Assembly: GCA_015999745.1 (NCBI GenBank)
Contig: JAECQP010000003.1
Location: 36,643-100,642, forward strand
DNA length: 64,000 bases
Source of the DNA: Sphingobacteriia bacterium
Lineage (GTDB): Bacteria > Bacteroidota > Bacteroidia > Chitinophagales > Chitinophagaceae
Direction: 5' to 3'
Notes under the pieces: model-generated
What the model was told of the DNA's origin: nothing
Databases searched by the model: none
Seen by the model: only the letters and a program-made list of their open reading frames with translations
Made by a program: the position numbers and the translations under genes
In this document: piece after piece, positions 52,243 through 60,992 of the stretch
How the letters are laid out: every line of letters starts with the position of its first letter
Position numbering within the stretch: the first letter of the stretch is position 1

Positions 52243-54117
52243 CTAAGCTTCTTCCAACTGGCTCAGTTTTTCAAACTGCTCAATTGTAAGCGGCTTCGTA
52301 ATAAAGTGTGTTACATTGCTGAATTTCTTGGAGCGTTCATAGTCGGCATGATCAATAGAAGAGGTCAATATAATGACGGGCCAGCGTTGTCCCATTTTCT
52401 CATATTCCTGTAAAAACTCCCATCCAGACTTGCCTCCAAAATTCAGATCGAGGAATATTTTGCGTTTTACGTTCGGATTCTCCCTGATATATTTCAGGGA
52501 TTCGTCGATGCCCTCAAAAATATGTACAGGCAAACTTGGGATCACGTTCTTGATAATGAGTGCATTCAGCTTGTTCACCAATGGATCATCATCCACCAAA
52601 CAGATTTCCTCGATGGCGTTATTGAGCAGGTACTTATTGAGTGAGATGCTGCTGGTAGACGCAAAGCTCACCTGGTCGTTCAGCTTGTAGATGGCATCAT
52701 TCATCAGGTTGGCCGATTTCTCCAGTTCAGATAAAACCTGCCTGTAGGTTTCCACATTATTATCCTGGTACTTGGAAGTCTGGATCAACTGGAGGATCTT
52801 GGAGAATTCATGCCTCAACTCATGAGAGGTAATAAAAGAGATTTTCTTCAGGTGCGTCATTTGCTCCTGCACTTCTTTCTCCGATACCTTCTTGAGCGTG
52901 ATATCTTTCTGAATAGAAATATACCCGCTTGTATTACCATCCTTATCCAGGATAGAATCGATCATGATATCCAGCCACAGTTTAACGCCGCCCTTGGTAT
53001 AGTAAAGAATTTCGGTCCTGATACCCCTTCCCTGCTCTATAACCTTATTGATTTTCTGCAAAGTTTCCTGGCTGGTTTCCGCCCCCTGTAAAAAGCTGTT
53101 GGGGTTCTTTCCGGCGACTTCCTTTAAAGTAAAACCGGTAATCTTTACAAACGCATCATTCACCCAGGTAATACAGTTGTCCTTATTGCAAAGCAATACG
53201 ATACTGCTGATCTTCTGGGCAATACGGGTAAACTTACCAAACTCAACCTTGGCGTTCTCCATTAATTCCTGCTGTCTGCGGATCTGGATCTGCGCTTCTT
53301 TAACAGCCGTTATGTCTAAACAGGTTCCGACATAACCGGTAAACTCACCGTTCGCATTGTACACGGGATTCCCTTTATTGGTAATCCAGCGATAACTGCC
53401 GTCGTGCCTTCTGACCCTATAAGTAATTGAATATCCCAAATGACGCTGAAATGCATCTTTTCGCTCAATAATCACCCGCTGAACATCTTCCGGATGGATG
53501 GATTGAAACCAGCCTTCACCAATTTCATCTTCCAGTTCCACGCCGCCAAATTCCAGCCATGCGTTGTTTACATAATTCACTTCATGACTGGTATCTGAGG
53601 TCCAGATCATTTCGGGCAGATAGTCTGCAATCTTTGTAAAATCCGTTCCATTGGAAGATGTTGCAACAGCAGTAGCAGTTTTTGTATAAACCTGCGGCGC
53701 CTCCTTTACTTCCATAACCACTTCCGGTGCACCGTTATTGGCTGAAACAGCAGAAGCGTCGCGCCCTATCTGCAATACTCCGATAGGATGATTCTGCTTA
53801 TCGTTGACTAAAGTAAGATCATAATCAATAGACTCAGAACTGTCCAAACCGCTTAAAACCTTATAACTAATTTTAACAGAAGGTAGTTGTTTCCTTACAC
53901 ACTCGGCAATGGCACGTTTAAACCTTACCATGTCTTCAATGTCAATAAAAGCATCAAAGCCAACACCCAAAACAGATTCACCCACAATCTGGTATCTCTT
54001 CTGAAATGCTTCGTTGCAAAAGGTAATATTTCCTTCCAGATCCGTTGTTACAATATAGTGATCGGGAGATTTGATCAACTGGTCCAGAAGACTGTCTGAT
54101 GTATAAGGATATCGCAT
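52243..54117 (-). CDS. Multi-PAS protein with H-box helix and receiver domain, lacking an ATPase domain
   Basis: A 624-residue cytoplasmic protein. Three PAS domains: about 12-115 (IVTTDLEGNITFCNEAFQKR), 165-285 (with YRVRRHDGSYRWITNKGNPV and a PAC motif) and 300-415 (ITWVNDAFVKITGFTLKEVA). A helical segment follows with SHELRHEFSKIL, H432 placed like a histidine-kinase H-box. Where an HATPase domain should come there is only a short linker. A complete receiver domain then ends the protein (EICLVDDDPLVN, phosphoacceptor D557, ILTSS, ITKPL). It has a paralogue at 55466. It could be a phosphotransfer/phosphatase scaffold fed by another kinase. Confidence 0.88.
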   Translation of the reverse strand: MRYPYTSDSLLDQLIKSPDHYIVTTDLEGNITFCNEAFQKRYQIVGESVLGVGFDAFIDIEDMVRFKRAIAECVRKQLPSVKISYKVLSGLDSSESIDYDLTLVNDKQNHPIGVLQIGRDASAVSANNGAPEVVMEVKEAPQVYTKTATAVATSSNGTDFTKIADYLPEMIWTSDTSHEVNYVNNAWLEFGGVELEDEIGEGWFQSIHPEDVQRVIIERKDAFQRHLGYSITYRVRRHDGSYRWITNKGNPVYNANGEFTGYVGTCLDITAVKEAQIQIRRQQELMENAKVEFGKFTRIAQKISSIVLLCNKDNCITWVNDAFVKITGFTLKEVAGKNPNSFLQGAETSQETLQKINKVIEQGRGIRTEILYYTKGGVKLWLDIMIDSILDKDGNTSGYISIQKDITLKKVSEKEVQEQMTHLKKISFITSHELRHEFSKILQLIQTSKYQDNNVETYRQVLSELEKSANLMNDAIYKLNDQVSFASTSSISLNKYLLNNAIEEICLVDDDPLVNKLNALIIKNVIPSLPVHIFEGIDESLKYIRENPNVKRKIFLDLNFGGKSGWEFLQEYEKMGQRWPVIILTSSIDHADYERSKKFSNVTHFITKPLTIEQFEKLSQLEEA

Positions 54118-54153
54118 ACTCGTTTGTTCTGGTCAAATTTACGCATTAGAAGT

Positions 54154-54549
54154 TTATATAATCAAACCTTCTACACCGGAATTATTGATTATTTCCTGAA
54201 TCTTCATAAAATCCCGGGACTTGTCCAGAAAATAATCCGCTCCAATATTCAGACATTCTTCCTTATAGCGAGTCATCGTATTATTAGTTAACATAATAAT
54301 AACTGGCTGAACAACCTGCATCATCCGCACCCTTCTCAACACCTGGATGCCGCTCATCACCGGCAGGTTGATATCCAATATCACTATATCGGGAGTACAT
54401 TCCTCTATTTTCCACAGCCCATCGAAAGCAGAATTTACGCAAATAATTCTATTTACGGCCGAATTTTCCTTCAAAAGCTGGGAAAGCATGTCTAAAATGA
54501 CCTCAGAATCGTCTATGATCAATATACTCAGGGATTTTTGCAACTCCAT
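54154..54549 (-). CDS. Stand-alone receiver (CheY-like) response regulator
   Basis: A 131-residue protein consisting only of a receiver domain: acidic pair LIIDDSEVILDM, phosphoacceptor Asp in DIVILDINLPVMSG, Thr in MLTNN, Lys in FLDKSRD. There is no output domain, so it acts by protein contact or as a phosphorelay shuttle. It lies 36 bp from the PAS/receiver gene, same strand. The 54550-54782 gap upstream contains no gene, only an inverted repeat. Confidence 0.93.
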   Translation of the reverse strand: MELQKSLSILIIDDSEVILDMLSQLLKENSAVNRIICVNSAFDGLWKIEECTPDIVILDINLPVMSGIQVLRRVRMMQVVQPVIIMLTNNTMTRYKEECLNIGADYFLDKSRDFMKIQEIINNSGVEGLII

Positions 54550-54764
54550 ATCTTCCTATTAATACATTTAAATACCTCGTGAAAAGTTCAACTGGCCGCC
54601 TGTAAATTGTGTATCACAGGTGCCCGCAATGGCTTTAATTGGATATGAGATTTTAAAATCTATAGAAAAAGCTACCTATAGAGCAATTATTAAGGAATAA
54701 AAGTACAGTGGGATCAAACGCCGCAGAGTAGTTTAAAGCAGGTATTTTGTAGTGTATCAATTAG

Positions 54765-54792
54765 TAATTTGTAGTACTCGGACTACAAATTA
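54765..54792. repeat. Inverted repeat at the 3' end of the NarL-type gene
   Basis: TAATTTGTAGT (54765-54775) is exactly inverted at 54782-54792 with a 6-bp loop. A third, direct copy (ATTTTGTAGT) is at 54744-54753. The right arm covers the stop codon of the NarL-type gene. There is no T-run, so it is not a standard terminator; it may stabilise mRNA or bind a regulator. Confidence 0.55.
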
Positions 54793-55415
54793 AACAGCTT
54801 ATGCTCAATCGAGTATTTCACCAGGTCGGCATTGCTGCGGAAGTTCATTTTGTCCATGATGCGGGAACGATAAGTACTGATGGTATTTACATTGAGGGTA
54901 AGTATCTCTCCGATTTCAGAAATTGATTTTCCTTCCACAATCATCTTCAGTACTTCAAACTCTCTGTCGGAGAGTTGCTCATGCGGTAATTTAGAGCTGT
55001 ATGATTCCAGAGAACCTGCCAGTACTTCGGCCACTCTGTTCGTAATATATTTTCTGCCGCTAAGAATTTGCTGTACTGCAGTCACCAGTTCATAAGGTGC
55101 ACTTTCCTTGGTAAGATAACCGGAGGCCCCGGCCTTAATGGCCCTTACAGCATACTGTTCAGGGGAATGCATGCTCAGCATCAGTACAGGAGTGAGAGGG
55201 GCATGCGTCTTAATTTGCTTGAGAATTTCTATGCCGGAATAGCCGGGCATACTGATATCGGAAATAATAATATCCCACTTGTCTTTGATTGCTCTCTTGA
55301 ACAGTTCAGCAGAATCCGCTACGTCTTCTATTTCTGCAAACGGCAAAGATTCCAGTAATATTTTCCGTAGTCCTTCTCTAATTAAACTATGGTCATCGGC
55401 AATTAGTATTCGCAT
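54783..55415 (-). CDS. NarL/LuxR family response regulator
   Basis: A 210-residue protein. Receiver domain: MRILIADDHSLIREGLRKIL, phosphoacceptor in DIIISDISMPGYSG, YLTKES. A C-terminal LuxR helix-turn-helix follows (LSDREFEVLKMIVEGKSISE, LTLNVNTISTYRSRIMDKM). It binds DNA when phosphorylated; no orthodox cognate kinase is adjacent on this strand. It lies in the minus-strand signalling cluster, 50 bp downstream of the second PAS/receiver gene. Confidence 0.95.
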   Translation of the reverse strand: MRILIADDHSLIREGLRKILLESLPFAEIEDVADSAELFKRAIKDKWDIIISDISMPGYSGIEILKQIKTHAPLTPVLMLSMHSPEQYAVRAIKAGASGYLTKESAPYELVTAVQQILSGRKYITNRVAEVLAGSLESYSSKLPHEQLSDREFEVLKMIVEGKSISEIGEILTLNVNTISTYRSRIMDKMNFRSNADLVKYSIEHKLFNL

Positions 55416-55465
55416 AGTAAGTTACTTGACAGTTGGGTTAAAAACAATCCGAACAAATATACCAA

Positions 55466-56530
55466 TTATGCATTTGTTGTCTGCAACTGTTCAAAAAAGG
55501 TTTTAATAAAATCAAATGACAAAGGCTTGGTGATGTAGTCAATCACCGATTTATACCCCCTGGCTTTTTCTCTGTCCCTGTTATCAATGGATGAGGACAA
55601 TACAATTACATTAGAGGCAGTGGAGAAAGTAGCATATTCATCCAGGAACTCCCATCCTCCCCTGCCCGGGAAATTAATATCCAGGAAAATCAGTGTTCCC
55701 TTATCGCCCGAGTTCTTCTGCAGGGAGGCAAGAGCGTCGTCAATATCCAGGAAGACCTCTACAGGCATTTCTGGCAACAGCGCCTGTACAATCTTTTTAT
55801 TCAACACATTGGTCAGTACATCATCGTCCACAAAAACAATCTTACTGTATTTTTTTCCCTCATTATTCAAATCAAAGAACTCATCATTCTGATTGAAGGA
55901 AAGCTTATGGTTTAGTTTAAAAATAGAGGAATTGATGATCTGAATAGACTTTTTCGCCTCCGTAATCAGGTCAGACCGCTCTGCATCGGTAATAAACCGG
56001 TTATCCATCAGGTTAATGATAGACTGAATCTTGGCGTACTCATGACGCATTTCGTGAGAGGTAATAAAAGACAGCTCCTGCAGCCTGTTTTTATACACCT
56101 CGCGCTGCACTTCATTGTTCTTTCGCTCTGTGATATTCTGGGAAATACCCAGTAAATAAACGGCTTCATCTCCATCCCGTTCAAATACGGAAATTTTTGT
56201 ATTATAATACTGGTAGAGTTTTAATTCGTTCTTACACCTGACTTCAAACTCAACGAAATCATTGCCCTGTAAGAGTGTAGCAGTTTTAAATGCATTCTCT
56301 GCATCCGGGAAGTCGTCTGGGTGAATGATGTTTTTGACTGTGGCGCAACTGAAATCAGCCGGGGCCATATCACATTTTTTAAGCTGGTGCTCTAATGCGG
56401 GATTACATACAACAAACTTCTTTTCTCTTGTATCAAAAACGAATATGAAATCGGGTAATTTATTAAAGACAGCGTCCAGTAATGCCCTGTGGTTAACTCC
56501 GGAATTCAGCAAAATATTATCAGTAAACAT
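55466..56530 (-). CDS. PAS protein with H-box helix and receiver domain, lacking an ATPase domain
   Basis: 354 residues from the ATG at 56530 (MFTDNILLNSGVNHRALLDA); a TTG three codons earlier is the alternative. One PAS domain (about 18-130, LPDFIFVFDTREKKFVVCNP) is followed by the helix SFITSHEMRHEYAKI with H159. A linker follows, then a full receiver (KIVFVDDDVLTN, phosphoacceptor D284, VLSSS, ITKPL). Like its larger paralogue at 52243 it has no HATPase domain, so it cannot autophosphorylate by itself. The motif SFITSHE-(L/M)-RHE is shared by both. Confidence 0.88.
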   Translation of the reverse strand: MFTDNILLNSGVNHRALLDAVFNKLPDFIFVFDTREKKFVVCNPALEHQLKKCDMAPADFSCATVKNIIHPDDFPDAENAFKTATLLQGNDFVEFEVRCKNELKLYQYYNTKISVFERDGDEAVYLLGISQNITERKNNEVQREVYKNRLQELSFITSHEMRHEYAKIQSIINLMDNRFITDAERSDLITEAKKSIQIINSSIFKLNHKLSFNQNDEFFDLNNEGKKYSKIVFVDDDVLTNVLNKKIVQALLPEMPVEVFLDIDDALASLQKNSGDKGTLIFLDINFPGRGGWEFLDEYATFSTASNVIVLSSSIDNRDREKARGYKSVIDYITKPLSFDFIKTFFEQLQTTNA

Positions 56531-56539
56531 CTCTTGCAA

Positions 56540-56746
56540 CTATTTAAATTGATTTAGGGTACCGTACCATGAGTGAAAATAAGAGTACAACCAGAAGATA
56601 ATATATCCCCATATGACCAGTTTTAAAATCAGCCATTTCATATTATTGAACGAAAAAAATTTACCCACCAGGTAAAAAACCTGGCCAAAGAACAGCATCA
56701 GGTAGCATATCGCCAGAGATTTAGTTGGTAATTCTTTCCATTTCAT
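56540..56746 (-). CDS. Small membrane protein of unknown function
   Basis: A 68-residue protein with two hydrophobic helices (LAICYLMLFFGQVFYLVGKF and LILKLVIWGYIIFWLYSYF). I do not recognise a family. It lies 9 bp upstream of the PAS/receiver gene on the same strand, so it probably opens that transcript. It might be a membrane partner of the signalling proteins, but this is only positional. Confidence 0.6.
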   Translation of the reverse strand: MKWKELPTKSLAICYLMLFFGQVFYLVGKFFSFNNMKWLILKLVIWGYIIFWLYSYFHSWYGTLNQFK

Positions 56747-56845
56747 TTTAGCCTCATTTGGAATACATAGGATAAATAATTATGCCAAATATAATTTAAT
56801 TGATTATCAATCAGATAGCCGCCGAAAATTTTAAATCTCCTCTTT

Positions 56846-56900
56846 TTTTTGGGAAAGAATTCCATTTTTGGGAAAATCCGGGAGGGTGCACCCAAAAAAA
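56846..56900. promoter_or_regulatory. Direct repeats upstream of the NtrC-type gene
   Basis: TTTTTGGGAAA occurs at 56846-56856 and again at 56865-56875, a 19-bp period (close to two helical turns). An inverted partial copy, CCCAAAAAAA, lies at 56891-56900. They sit in the divergent gap between the small membrane protein gene and the sigma-54 activator gene (56747-56929). They are likely binding sites for a dimeric regulator. Confidence 0.5.
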
Positions 56901-56929
56901 TGGTACCTTGAGGCATCAACGAAACTTTC

Positions 56930-58291
56930 ATGAAGCCTGCAAAACCGCTTAAAATATTCATCCTGGAGGATGATTTATGGTACGGCACCATGCTTGAACA
57001 CTACCTCTCCCTAAACCCCGATTACCAGGTACAACGATTTGAGACAGAAAAGGACTTTTACCAGAAACTGCACGATAACCCCGATGTGGTTACCCTCGAT
57101 TACTCCCTGACCGAAGGAGATGGCGGTAAAGTGCTGAAACGTATTAGAGAATATAACCCTGAGATAGAGGTAATCATGATATCCGGGCAGGAAGATATTT
57201 CCACTGCAGTAGAATTGCTAAAATCCGGCGCCTTCGATTATATCGTGAAAGATGATGATACAAAGGATCGTTTATGGAATGTGCTCATCCATCTTCAGGA
57301 AATCAAAGGCCTGAAAAAGGAAGTGGAGACGCTGAAAAACGAACTTAAAAGGAGTTTTGATTTTTCCAAAGTGATTATTGGACAAAGCGAAGCCATCAAA
57401 AAAGTATTTAACCTGATCGAAAAAGCGGCCAGAACCAATATCACGGTTTCCATCACCGGCGAAACCGGAACAGGTAAGGAAATGGTAGCCAAGGCTATTC
57501 ACTATAATTCTCCCCGCCATAAATATCCCTTTGTTGCCATCAATGTGGCTGCGATTCCGAATGATCTGCTCGAAAGCGAACTGTTTGGCCATGAGAAAGG
57601 AGCATTTACCGGCGCTTCCGAAAAACGTATCGGGAAATTTGAAGAAGCGAACAAGGGAACTATTTTTTTGGATGAGATCGGAGAAATGGACATGCATATG
57701 CAATCCAAGCTGCTCCGCGTTATTCAGGAAAGAGAGGTTACCCGGATTGGTGGAAATGCAGTAATACCGATTGATGTGAGGATCATTGTAGCGACCAATA
57801 AAAACCTGCTTTCAGAAGTTAACATCAAAAATTTCAGAGAAGATTTATACTACAGACTATTAGGGCTTCCGATTGAACTTCCTCCACTGAGAGAAAGGGG
57901 AAATGATATCCTGATCCTTGCCAAACATTTTATACAGAGCTTCTGCAGCGAGAACAGGATCCCGGTAAAAACATTGTCGAACGCGGCTATGTACAAATTG
58001 AAATCATACAATTATCCCGGCAATGTGCGTGAGCTGAAATCATTGATGGAACTGGCATCGGTAATGTCGGACGATGATGTGATCAATGAGGACAATATCA
58101 ACCTGGAAAGCAACAGTAATTTTGGCAACCTGCTAAATAAGGAAACCACCCTGCGGGAATATGAGATTCAGATTATTCAACACTTTCTGAATAAATACGA
58201 TCAGGATGTTTTAGGCGTTGCCAAAAAACTGGACATCGGCAAATCTACCATTTACCGAATGCTTCAGAGCGGAGAAATAGTTACCAAATAA
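56930..58291 (+). CDS. Sigma-54-dependent response regulator (NtrC family)
   Basis: A 453-residue protein. Receiver domain about 7-125: IFILEDDLWYGTML, phosphoacceptor in VVTLDYSLTEGDGG, YIVKDDD. The AAA+ domain is at about 145-380: Walker A GETGTGKEMV, the intact sigma-54 contact loop GAFTGA, Walker B GTIFLDEIGEM, arginine-finger region REDLYYRLLGLPIELPPLRE. A Fis-type helix-turn-helix ends it (VLGVAKKLDIGKSTIYRMLQ). It activates sigma-54 promoters when phosphorylated. The hybrid kinase gene begins 22 bp downstream and is its probable partner. Confidence 0.95.
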   Translation: MKPAKPLKIFILEDDLWYGTMLEHYLSLNPDYQVQRFETEKDFYQKLHDNPDVVTLDYSLTEGDGGKVLKRIREYNPEIEVIMISGQEDISTAVELLKSGAFDYIVKDDDTKDRLWNVLIHLQEIKGLKKEVETLKNELKRSFDFSKVIIGQSEAIKKVFNLIEKAARTNITVSITGETGTGKEMVAKAIHYNSPRHKYPFVAINVAAIPNDLLESELFGHEKGAFTGASEKRIGKFEEANKGTIFLDEIGEMDMHMQSKLLRVIQEREVTRIGGNAVIPIDVRIIVATNKNLLSEVNIKNFREDLYYRLLGLPIELPPLRERGNDILILAKHFIQSFCSENRIPVKTLSNAAMYKLKSYNYPGNVRELKSLMELASVMSDDDVINEDNINLESNSNFGNLLNKETTLREYEIQIIQHFLNKYDQDVLGVAKKLDIGKSTIYRMLQSGEIVTK

Positions 58292-58313
58292 TACTGTATT
58301 TACCTTCCTGCAT

Positions 58314-60848
58314 ATGTCTGCGAATAAAATAAAATTACTGGAAGCTCAACTTGAAATGGAAATGGCTACGCGGTTTTCTGTGGAGCGGCTATTACAGGAA
58401 AAGGACAGGGAAATTGCGCAGCTTAAGAAGGAAAAAAATACTGCCGGAAGAAACAGCGACCTGTTTTCGAAGTCAGCCATCATCGATACGATTACAGACT
58501 ACCTGCAAACAGGCATTCTCATCGAAAACGAATCCGGCCTGGTAGTTGCCGCCAACCAGGCTTTTTGTAACTATTTCGACATCAGCCGTTCCCCGGATTC
58601 TCTGATAGGGCTGGACCTGGTTCATTCCGAACTCATCCGCCCCGACATTTTCAGGAACCATTACCTGTTTTTGCAATCAACCAACGAAATACTTAACCAG
58701 CGGAAGGTTGAGCGGAATGATGTGGTAGAAATGAAAAATGGCATTGTGCTGGAAAGAGACTATGTACCGCTGATTAAAGACAACGAATACAAAGGGCATA
58801 TCTGGTACTACCAAAATACAACCGATAAAAGTTTGCTGGAAAAAAAAGTAGAAAAGCAAAAACAGCTCTACGAAAGTATCCTCAGTAAAATGCCGGCAGA
58901 TATTGCGGTATTCAATCCCGAACATGCCGATCTCTTTCTGAACCCCATTGCCATCAAGGATGCAGAACTCAGGCAATGGGTCATCGACTGGATGATTGGA
59001 AAACAGAAGGAAGAACCGGGTGGCATTAAGAAATGGGAAGAAGCCAGAAGCTACCACGAACTGTTTAATCAGATCATTCAGAAAAAAGAACATGGCTCTA
59101 TCGAAGAAACCCGGATCAACGAAAACGGGGAGCAAGAATATTTTTTAAGGAACCTCTACCCTGTGCTGGACGAATCCGGTAAAATCACCATGGTTATTGG
59201 CTATAATACCAATATCACCGACCGCGTAAAAGCAGAGCAGGAATTGAAGGAAGCCAAGAAAATGACCGAGGAGGCGTCCAGGGCAAAAGAAATTTTTCTG
59301 GCCAATATGAGTCATGAAATCAGGACTCCCATGAATGGCATCCTGGGGCTGATCAACCTGTTGGAAAAAACAACGCTCACACCACAACAATCCAAACTGG
59401 TTAAACTGATCAACGATTCTTCCAGCAACCTGCTGGTGATTGTGAATGACATTCTGAACATCGAAAAAATTGCATCAGGCAAACTGGAGCTGGAAGAAGT
59501 TCCGTTCCAGTTGAGCGAAAAGATTGCAGTAACCATTGAATCTTTCCTGTACAAGGCCGAAGAAAAAGGAATACAGCTTCGGTTTATGAACCAGAGCGAT
59601 CCGGAAGCCGTTGCGATCGGCGACCCTTATCGCCTGAGCCAGGTGCTGAACAATCTCATTGGCAACGCCATCAAGTTCACCGAAAAAGGTTCTGTTGTTG
59701 TAACTGTTCGCCCCATAGAAGAAAAAGACAACCAGCTATGGGTTACTGTTTCTGTTGAAGACAGCGGCATTGGGATTGCACCTGAAAAACTGGAAGAAAT
59801 CTTCAGCCCGTTTAAACAGGCTGCATCGGCCATCACCAGAAGGTTTGGCGGAACCGGACTTGGGCTGAGCATCTGCAAAAACCTGATAGAATTACAAGGC
59901 GGGCAAATTAGGGTAGAAAGCACCCCTGACAAGGGATCTGTTTTCAGCTTTAGTCTCCCTTATCAGAAAGGGGACGTTTCTATGTTGCAGTCTGAGCCAA
60001 AAATCATTACCGATTTCAGCGCGCTCAACGGGCGGAAAATAATGCTGGCAGAAGACCTGGAGTTGAACCAGTTTATTGTGGAGAGCATTCTGAAAGAGAA
60101 AGGCTGCACCGTTGTTTCTGTTGCTGATGGCGCAGAAGCAGTTCGGGAAGCCGAACAGAATGATTATGACCTGATCCTGATGGATATTTCCATGCCTGTG
60201 ATGGATGGATTGGAAGCTACCAAACGAATCCGTGGCAACAACGATCCGGTTAAAGCAGGTATTCCGATCATTGCACTTACCGCCAATGCACTCAAGGGAG
60301 ATGAAACATTGTTCAGGGAAGCCGGAATGAATGGATACATCAGTAAACCTTTTAAAGAACTGGCCTTATTGAATACCATTTTGAGTTCGCTGAACGATTC
60401 CAACTTTACCCATATAGCAGTTGCCGGGCAACCGGATGTACCGGCCGCTACCCCTGCAACACCGGTAACCCGCGCCTTTACCAGGCAAAAAATGTACGAT
60501 GAAAAACTGGTCAGCGAAATGGGCAAGGGTAAGATTGAATTCATCCATAAAATGGTGCAGTTGTTTCTGAAGACCATGCCAGCCGATATAGAACAATTGT
60601 ATCAATCCACCCAGGCCAAAGACTGGCCAATGGTTGGTAAAACTGCCCACCGGATGAAATCGGCCATTGATGGCATGGGAATCAGCGCTCTGAAGATGAG
60701 CATCCGCGACCTGGAAACAAACGCTAAACAGGAAACCGATGTTTTCATTATCCCTGAGCAGGTAAAAGAGATCGGCGAATACCTCCATCGGGTGATGGAA
60801 CAGCTCCTCCGGGACTATCCCGCCAACCAAAATTTCCCAAACAAGTAG
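58314..60848 (+). CDS. Hybrid sensor histidine kinase (PAS-PAS-DHp-ATPase-REC-Hpt)
   Basis: An 844-residue protein without membrane segments. N-terminal coiled coil (about 5-45). PAS domains at about 58-170 (TGILIENESGLVVAANQAFC) and 180-305. Kinase core: H-box MSHEIRTPMNGILGLINLL with H334; N-box NLIGNAIKFTEKG; G-boxes VEDSGIGI and RRFGGTGLGLSI. A receiver follows with phosphoacceptor D624 (LILMDISMPVMDG), and the C-terminal Hpt domain has H779 (TAHRMKSAIDGMG). It is thus a full His-Asp-His relay in one chain, able to pass phosphate to separate receivers. It lies 22 bp after the NtrC-type gene. Confidence 0.95.
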   Translation: MSANKIKLLEAQLEMEMATRFSVERLLQEKDREIAQLKKEKNTAGRNSDLFSKSAIIDTITDYLQTGILIENESGLVVAANQAFCNYFDISRSPDSLIGLDLVHSELIRPDIFRNHYLFLQSTNEILNQRKVERNDVVEMKNGIVLERDYVPLIKDNEYKGHIWYYQNTTDKSLLEKKVEKQKQLYESILSKMPADIAVFNPEHADLFLNPIAIKDAELRQWVIDWMIGKQKEEPGGIKKWEEARSYHELFNQIIQKKEHGSIEETRINENGEQEYFLRNLYPVLDESGKITMVIGYNTNITDRVKAEQELKEAKKMTEEASRAKEIFLANMSHEIRTPMNGILGLINLLEKTTLTPQQSKLVKLINDSSSNLLVIVNDILNIEKIASGKLELEEVPFQLSEKIAVTIESFLYKAEEKGIQLRFMNQSDPEAVAIGDPYRLSQVLNNLIGNAIKFTEKGSVVVTVRPIEEKDNQLWVTVSVEDSGIGIAPEKLEEIFSPFKQAASAITRRFGGTGLGLSICKNLIELQGGQIRVESTPDKGSVFSFSLPYQKGDVSMLQSEPKIITDFSALNGRKIMLAEDLELNQFIVESILKEKGCTVVSVADGAEAVREAEQNDYDLILMDISMPVMDGLEATKRIRGNNDPVKAGIPIIALTANALKGDETLFREAGMNGYISKPFKELALLNTILSSLNDSNFTHIAVAGQPDVPAATPATPVTRAFTRQKMYDEKLVSEMGKGKIEFIHKMVQLFLKTMPADIEQLYQSTQAKDWPMVGKTAHRMKSAIDGMGISALKMSIRDLETNAKQETDVFIIPEQVKEIGEYLHRVMEQLLRDYPANQNFPNK

Positions 60849-60880
60849 TTTTTTCCAAATTCTGGAACACATGTTTGAAT

Positions 60881-60899
60881 AGCTATTTCTCAAATAGCT
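60881..60899. promoter_or_regulatory. Inverted repeat upstream of the glycosyltransferase genes
   Basis: AGCTATTT (60881-60888) and AAATAGCT (60892-60899) form a perfect 8-bp-arm inverted repeat with a 3-bp centre, about 40 bp upstream of a sigma-54-like promoter. It is a candidate activator site. No T-run follows, so it is not a clear terminator of the kinase gene. Confidence 0.45.
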
Positions 60900-60930
60900 G
60901 ATTATCAAATACATATAACAATTTCCGGGT

Positions 60931-60945
60931 TGGCACCTTTTTGGA
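60931..60945 (+). promoter_or_regulatory. Sigma-54-like promoter before the GT4 gene
   Basis: TGGCACCTTTTTGGA: the minus-24 element TGGCAC is exact and the minus-12 element reads TTGGA where TTGCA is expected (one mismatch). The predicted start is near 60957, 36 bp before the ATG at 60993. It fits the GAFTGA-bearing activator encoded 4 kb upstream. Confidence 0.4.
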
Positions 60946-60992
60946 ATCTCTGTTGAAAGGAAAGGTTTCCCTTTTCCAAAAAAACATGAGTC

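Noticed and set aside
56901..56915. Sigma-54-like sequence TGGTACCTTGAGGCA before the NtrC-type gene
   Set aside because: It has GG and GC at the correct spacing, but the start site would fall about 4 bp before the ATG, and two consensus bases of the minus-12 box are wrong.
56743..56991. 82-codon frame on the minus strand across the divergent promoter region
   Set aside because: It covers the repeats and the start of the activator gene, and its sequence is Lys/Phe-rich without homology signs.
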